Positions 6,059 to 6,965 of a DNA stretch of 6,965 nucleotides are shown here, piece after piece. This DNA is from Desulfatirhabdium sp040755275. GTDB lineage: Bacteria > Desulfobacterota > Desulfobacteria > Desulfobacterales > Desulfatirhabdiaceae. Positions within the stretch are counted from its first letter, which is position 1, and every line of letters starts with the position of its first letter. The stretch lies in the NCBI GenBank assembly GCA_040755275.1, contig JBFMBE010000185.1:1-6965 (forward strand), given 5' to 3'. The notes beneath the pieces are model-generated. The model worked only from the letters and a program-made list of their open reading frames with translations. It did not search any database and had not been told where the DNA came from. A program made the translations under genes and the position numbers.

Positions 6059-6965
6059 ATACAACATTACCGAAAATCCGCTTGGGGATCAGCACCTGCC
6101 TGCTGGGGCAAAACGTGAGATACGACGGTGGGCATAAACACGATCCGTATCTGACGAAAACCCTCGGGGTTTATGTGGATTATGTGCCGGTGTGCCCGGA
6201 AGTGGAGTGCGGCATGCCCGTTCCGAGAGAGTCGCTTCGGCTCGTCGGAGATATCGCGTCTCCGAGGCTTGTCACCACCAAAACCGGAAGGGATTTCACG
6301 GATCAGATGCAGCGGTGGGCTGGGCGCAGGCTGGATGAACTCGAGCGGGAACGGCTGTGCGGCTTCATTTTCAAGAGCGATTCGCCCAGCAGCGGTATGG
6401 AACGGGTAAGGGTGTATTTGCCAAACGGGATGCCTGTTAAAAAAGGTTCCGGCATTTTTGCCCGCATGTTCATGGAACGGTTTCCACTGCTTCCGGTGGA
6501 GGAAGAGGGCAGACTTCACGATCCGGTGCTTCGGGAGAATTTCATCGAGCGCATCTTCGTGATGCAACGGTGGCGAGACCTGTGTGCGGGCAATCCGACC
6601 ATCGGAGGGCTTGTATCTTTTCATACCCAACACAAATTGCTGCTGCTGGCTCACAGTCCCGATCATTACCGAAAAATGGGAAAACTGGTCGCTGAGGCGA
6701 GCCACTACGCGCTTCGGCAGCTATTTGACGACTATGTCGAGCTTCTTATGACGGCCCTGCGGGTTAAAGCCACACCCCGGAAGCATGTCAACGTGCTGCA
6801 GCATGCGCTGGGGTATTTCAAGAAGCACATCACGTCGAAAGAAAAAGAGGAGGCTCTGGCATTGATCGAACAATACAGGCAGGGATTTCTGCCGCTGATC
6901 GTTCCCATCACCCTGCTCCGTCATTTTATCCGGAAATATGAGGAGGCTTACCTCGATCGTCAGTT
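6055..6965 (+). CDS. DUF523-DUF1722 fusion protein (TudS-like plus YbgA-like), 3' end cut off
   Basis: The frame is open from ATG 6055 to the window end, 303 codons with no stop. Fused homologues are, as I recall, slightly over 310 residues, so probably only the last few codons are missing. Residues 8 to about 150 form DUF523: STCLLG with C15, VRYDGG (21-26), PVCPEVECG with C47 and C52, and SPSSGMERV (110-118). Single-domain DUF523 proteins include TudS, an iron-sulfur enzyme that removes sulfur from thiouracil. Residues from about 185 form DUF1722, close to E. coli YbgA: FHTQHKLLLLAHS (189-201), HVNVLQHALGYF (244-255) and a helical end. The start overlaps the mutY stop as ATGA and follows GGAAGGA (6042-6048) by six bases. 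A role in handling modified nucleobases is inferred from TudS and from mutY next door; the function of the fusion is not established here. Confidence 0.9.
   Translation, partial: MNTTLPKIRLGISTCLLGQNVRYDGGHKHDPYLTKTLGVYVDYVPVCPEVECGMPVPRESLRLVGDIASPRLVTTKTGRDFTDQMQRWAGRRLDELERERLCGFIFKSDSPSSGMERVRVYLPNGMPVKKGSGIFARMFMERFPLLPVEEEGRLHDPVLRENFIERIFVMQRWRDLCAGNPTIGGLVSFHTQHKLLLLAHSPDHYRKMGKLVAEASHYALRQLFDDYVELLMTALRVKATPRKHVNVLQHALGYFKKHITSKEKEEALALIEQYRQGFLPLIVPITLLRHFIRKYEEAYLDRQ

Noticed and set aside
5300..6067. Minus-strand open frame of 255 codons opposite mutY
   Set aside because: mutY is complete and well supported on the + strand, and this frame shows no protein-family motif.
6067..6705. 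Minus-strand open frame of 212 codons opposite the last gene
   Set aside because: It is antisense to the clear DUF523-DUF1722 reading frame, which runs to the window edge on the + strand.

Overview
This window suggests an anaerobic or facultative bacterium with moderately high GC. It carries a complex iron-sulfur molybdoenzyme (CISM) gene pair, a paired-GAF protein, MutY and a DUF523-DUF1722 protein. The style of the genes is most like Desulfobacterota (sulfate-reducing 'Deltaproteobacteria'). That placement is a judgement from protein style and cannot be proven from the window alone. All six convincing genes lie on the + strand in two tightly packed sets, separated by a strong intrinsic terminator.

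Layout. Bases 1-310 hold no convincing gene, only short direct repeats and a weak hairpin. From a strong AGGAGG site, set 1 runs through (i) a 690-residue molybdopterin oxidoreductase of the PsrA/PhsA type (322-2394), (ii) a four-cluster [4Fe-4S] electron-transfer subunit of the PsrB/DmsB type (2391-2939), and (iii) a 340-residue protein made of two GAF domains with no output domain (2936-3958). A 10-bp perfect hairpin followed by a T tract (4037-4069) ends this set. Set 2 contains a four-helix membrane protein of unknown function (4143-4961), the adenine DNA glycosylase MutY (4958-6058), and a DUF523-DUF1722 (TudS-like/YbgA-like) protein cut off by the window end (6055-6965).

How the genes work together. 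In set 1 the large subunit would reduce or oxidise an unknown small substrate at a bis-MGD molybdenum or tungsten site and exchange electrons through its own cluster and the four clusters of the small subunit. The GAF protein may sense a ligand or redox state linked to that chemistry. No Tat signal, no NrfD/PsrC/DmsC membrane anchor and no dedicated chaperone is present, so the enzyme looks cytoplasmic with an unidentified electron partner. My motif alignment also puts Val where most relatives have the Cys/Ser/Sec metal ligand. In set 2, MutY removes adenine opposite 8-oxoguanine, and the last gene resembles an iron-sulfur desulfurase acting on thiolated bases fused to a YbgA domain, which hints at a nucleobase-upkeep theme.

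All four gene junctions inside the two sets are the same 4-base ATGA stop/start overlap, which points to translational coupling. The most novel-looking item is the three-gene molybdoenzyme/ferredoxin/double-GAF unit. The rest is recognisable biology with some unusual details.
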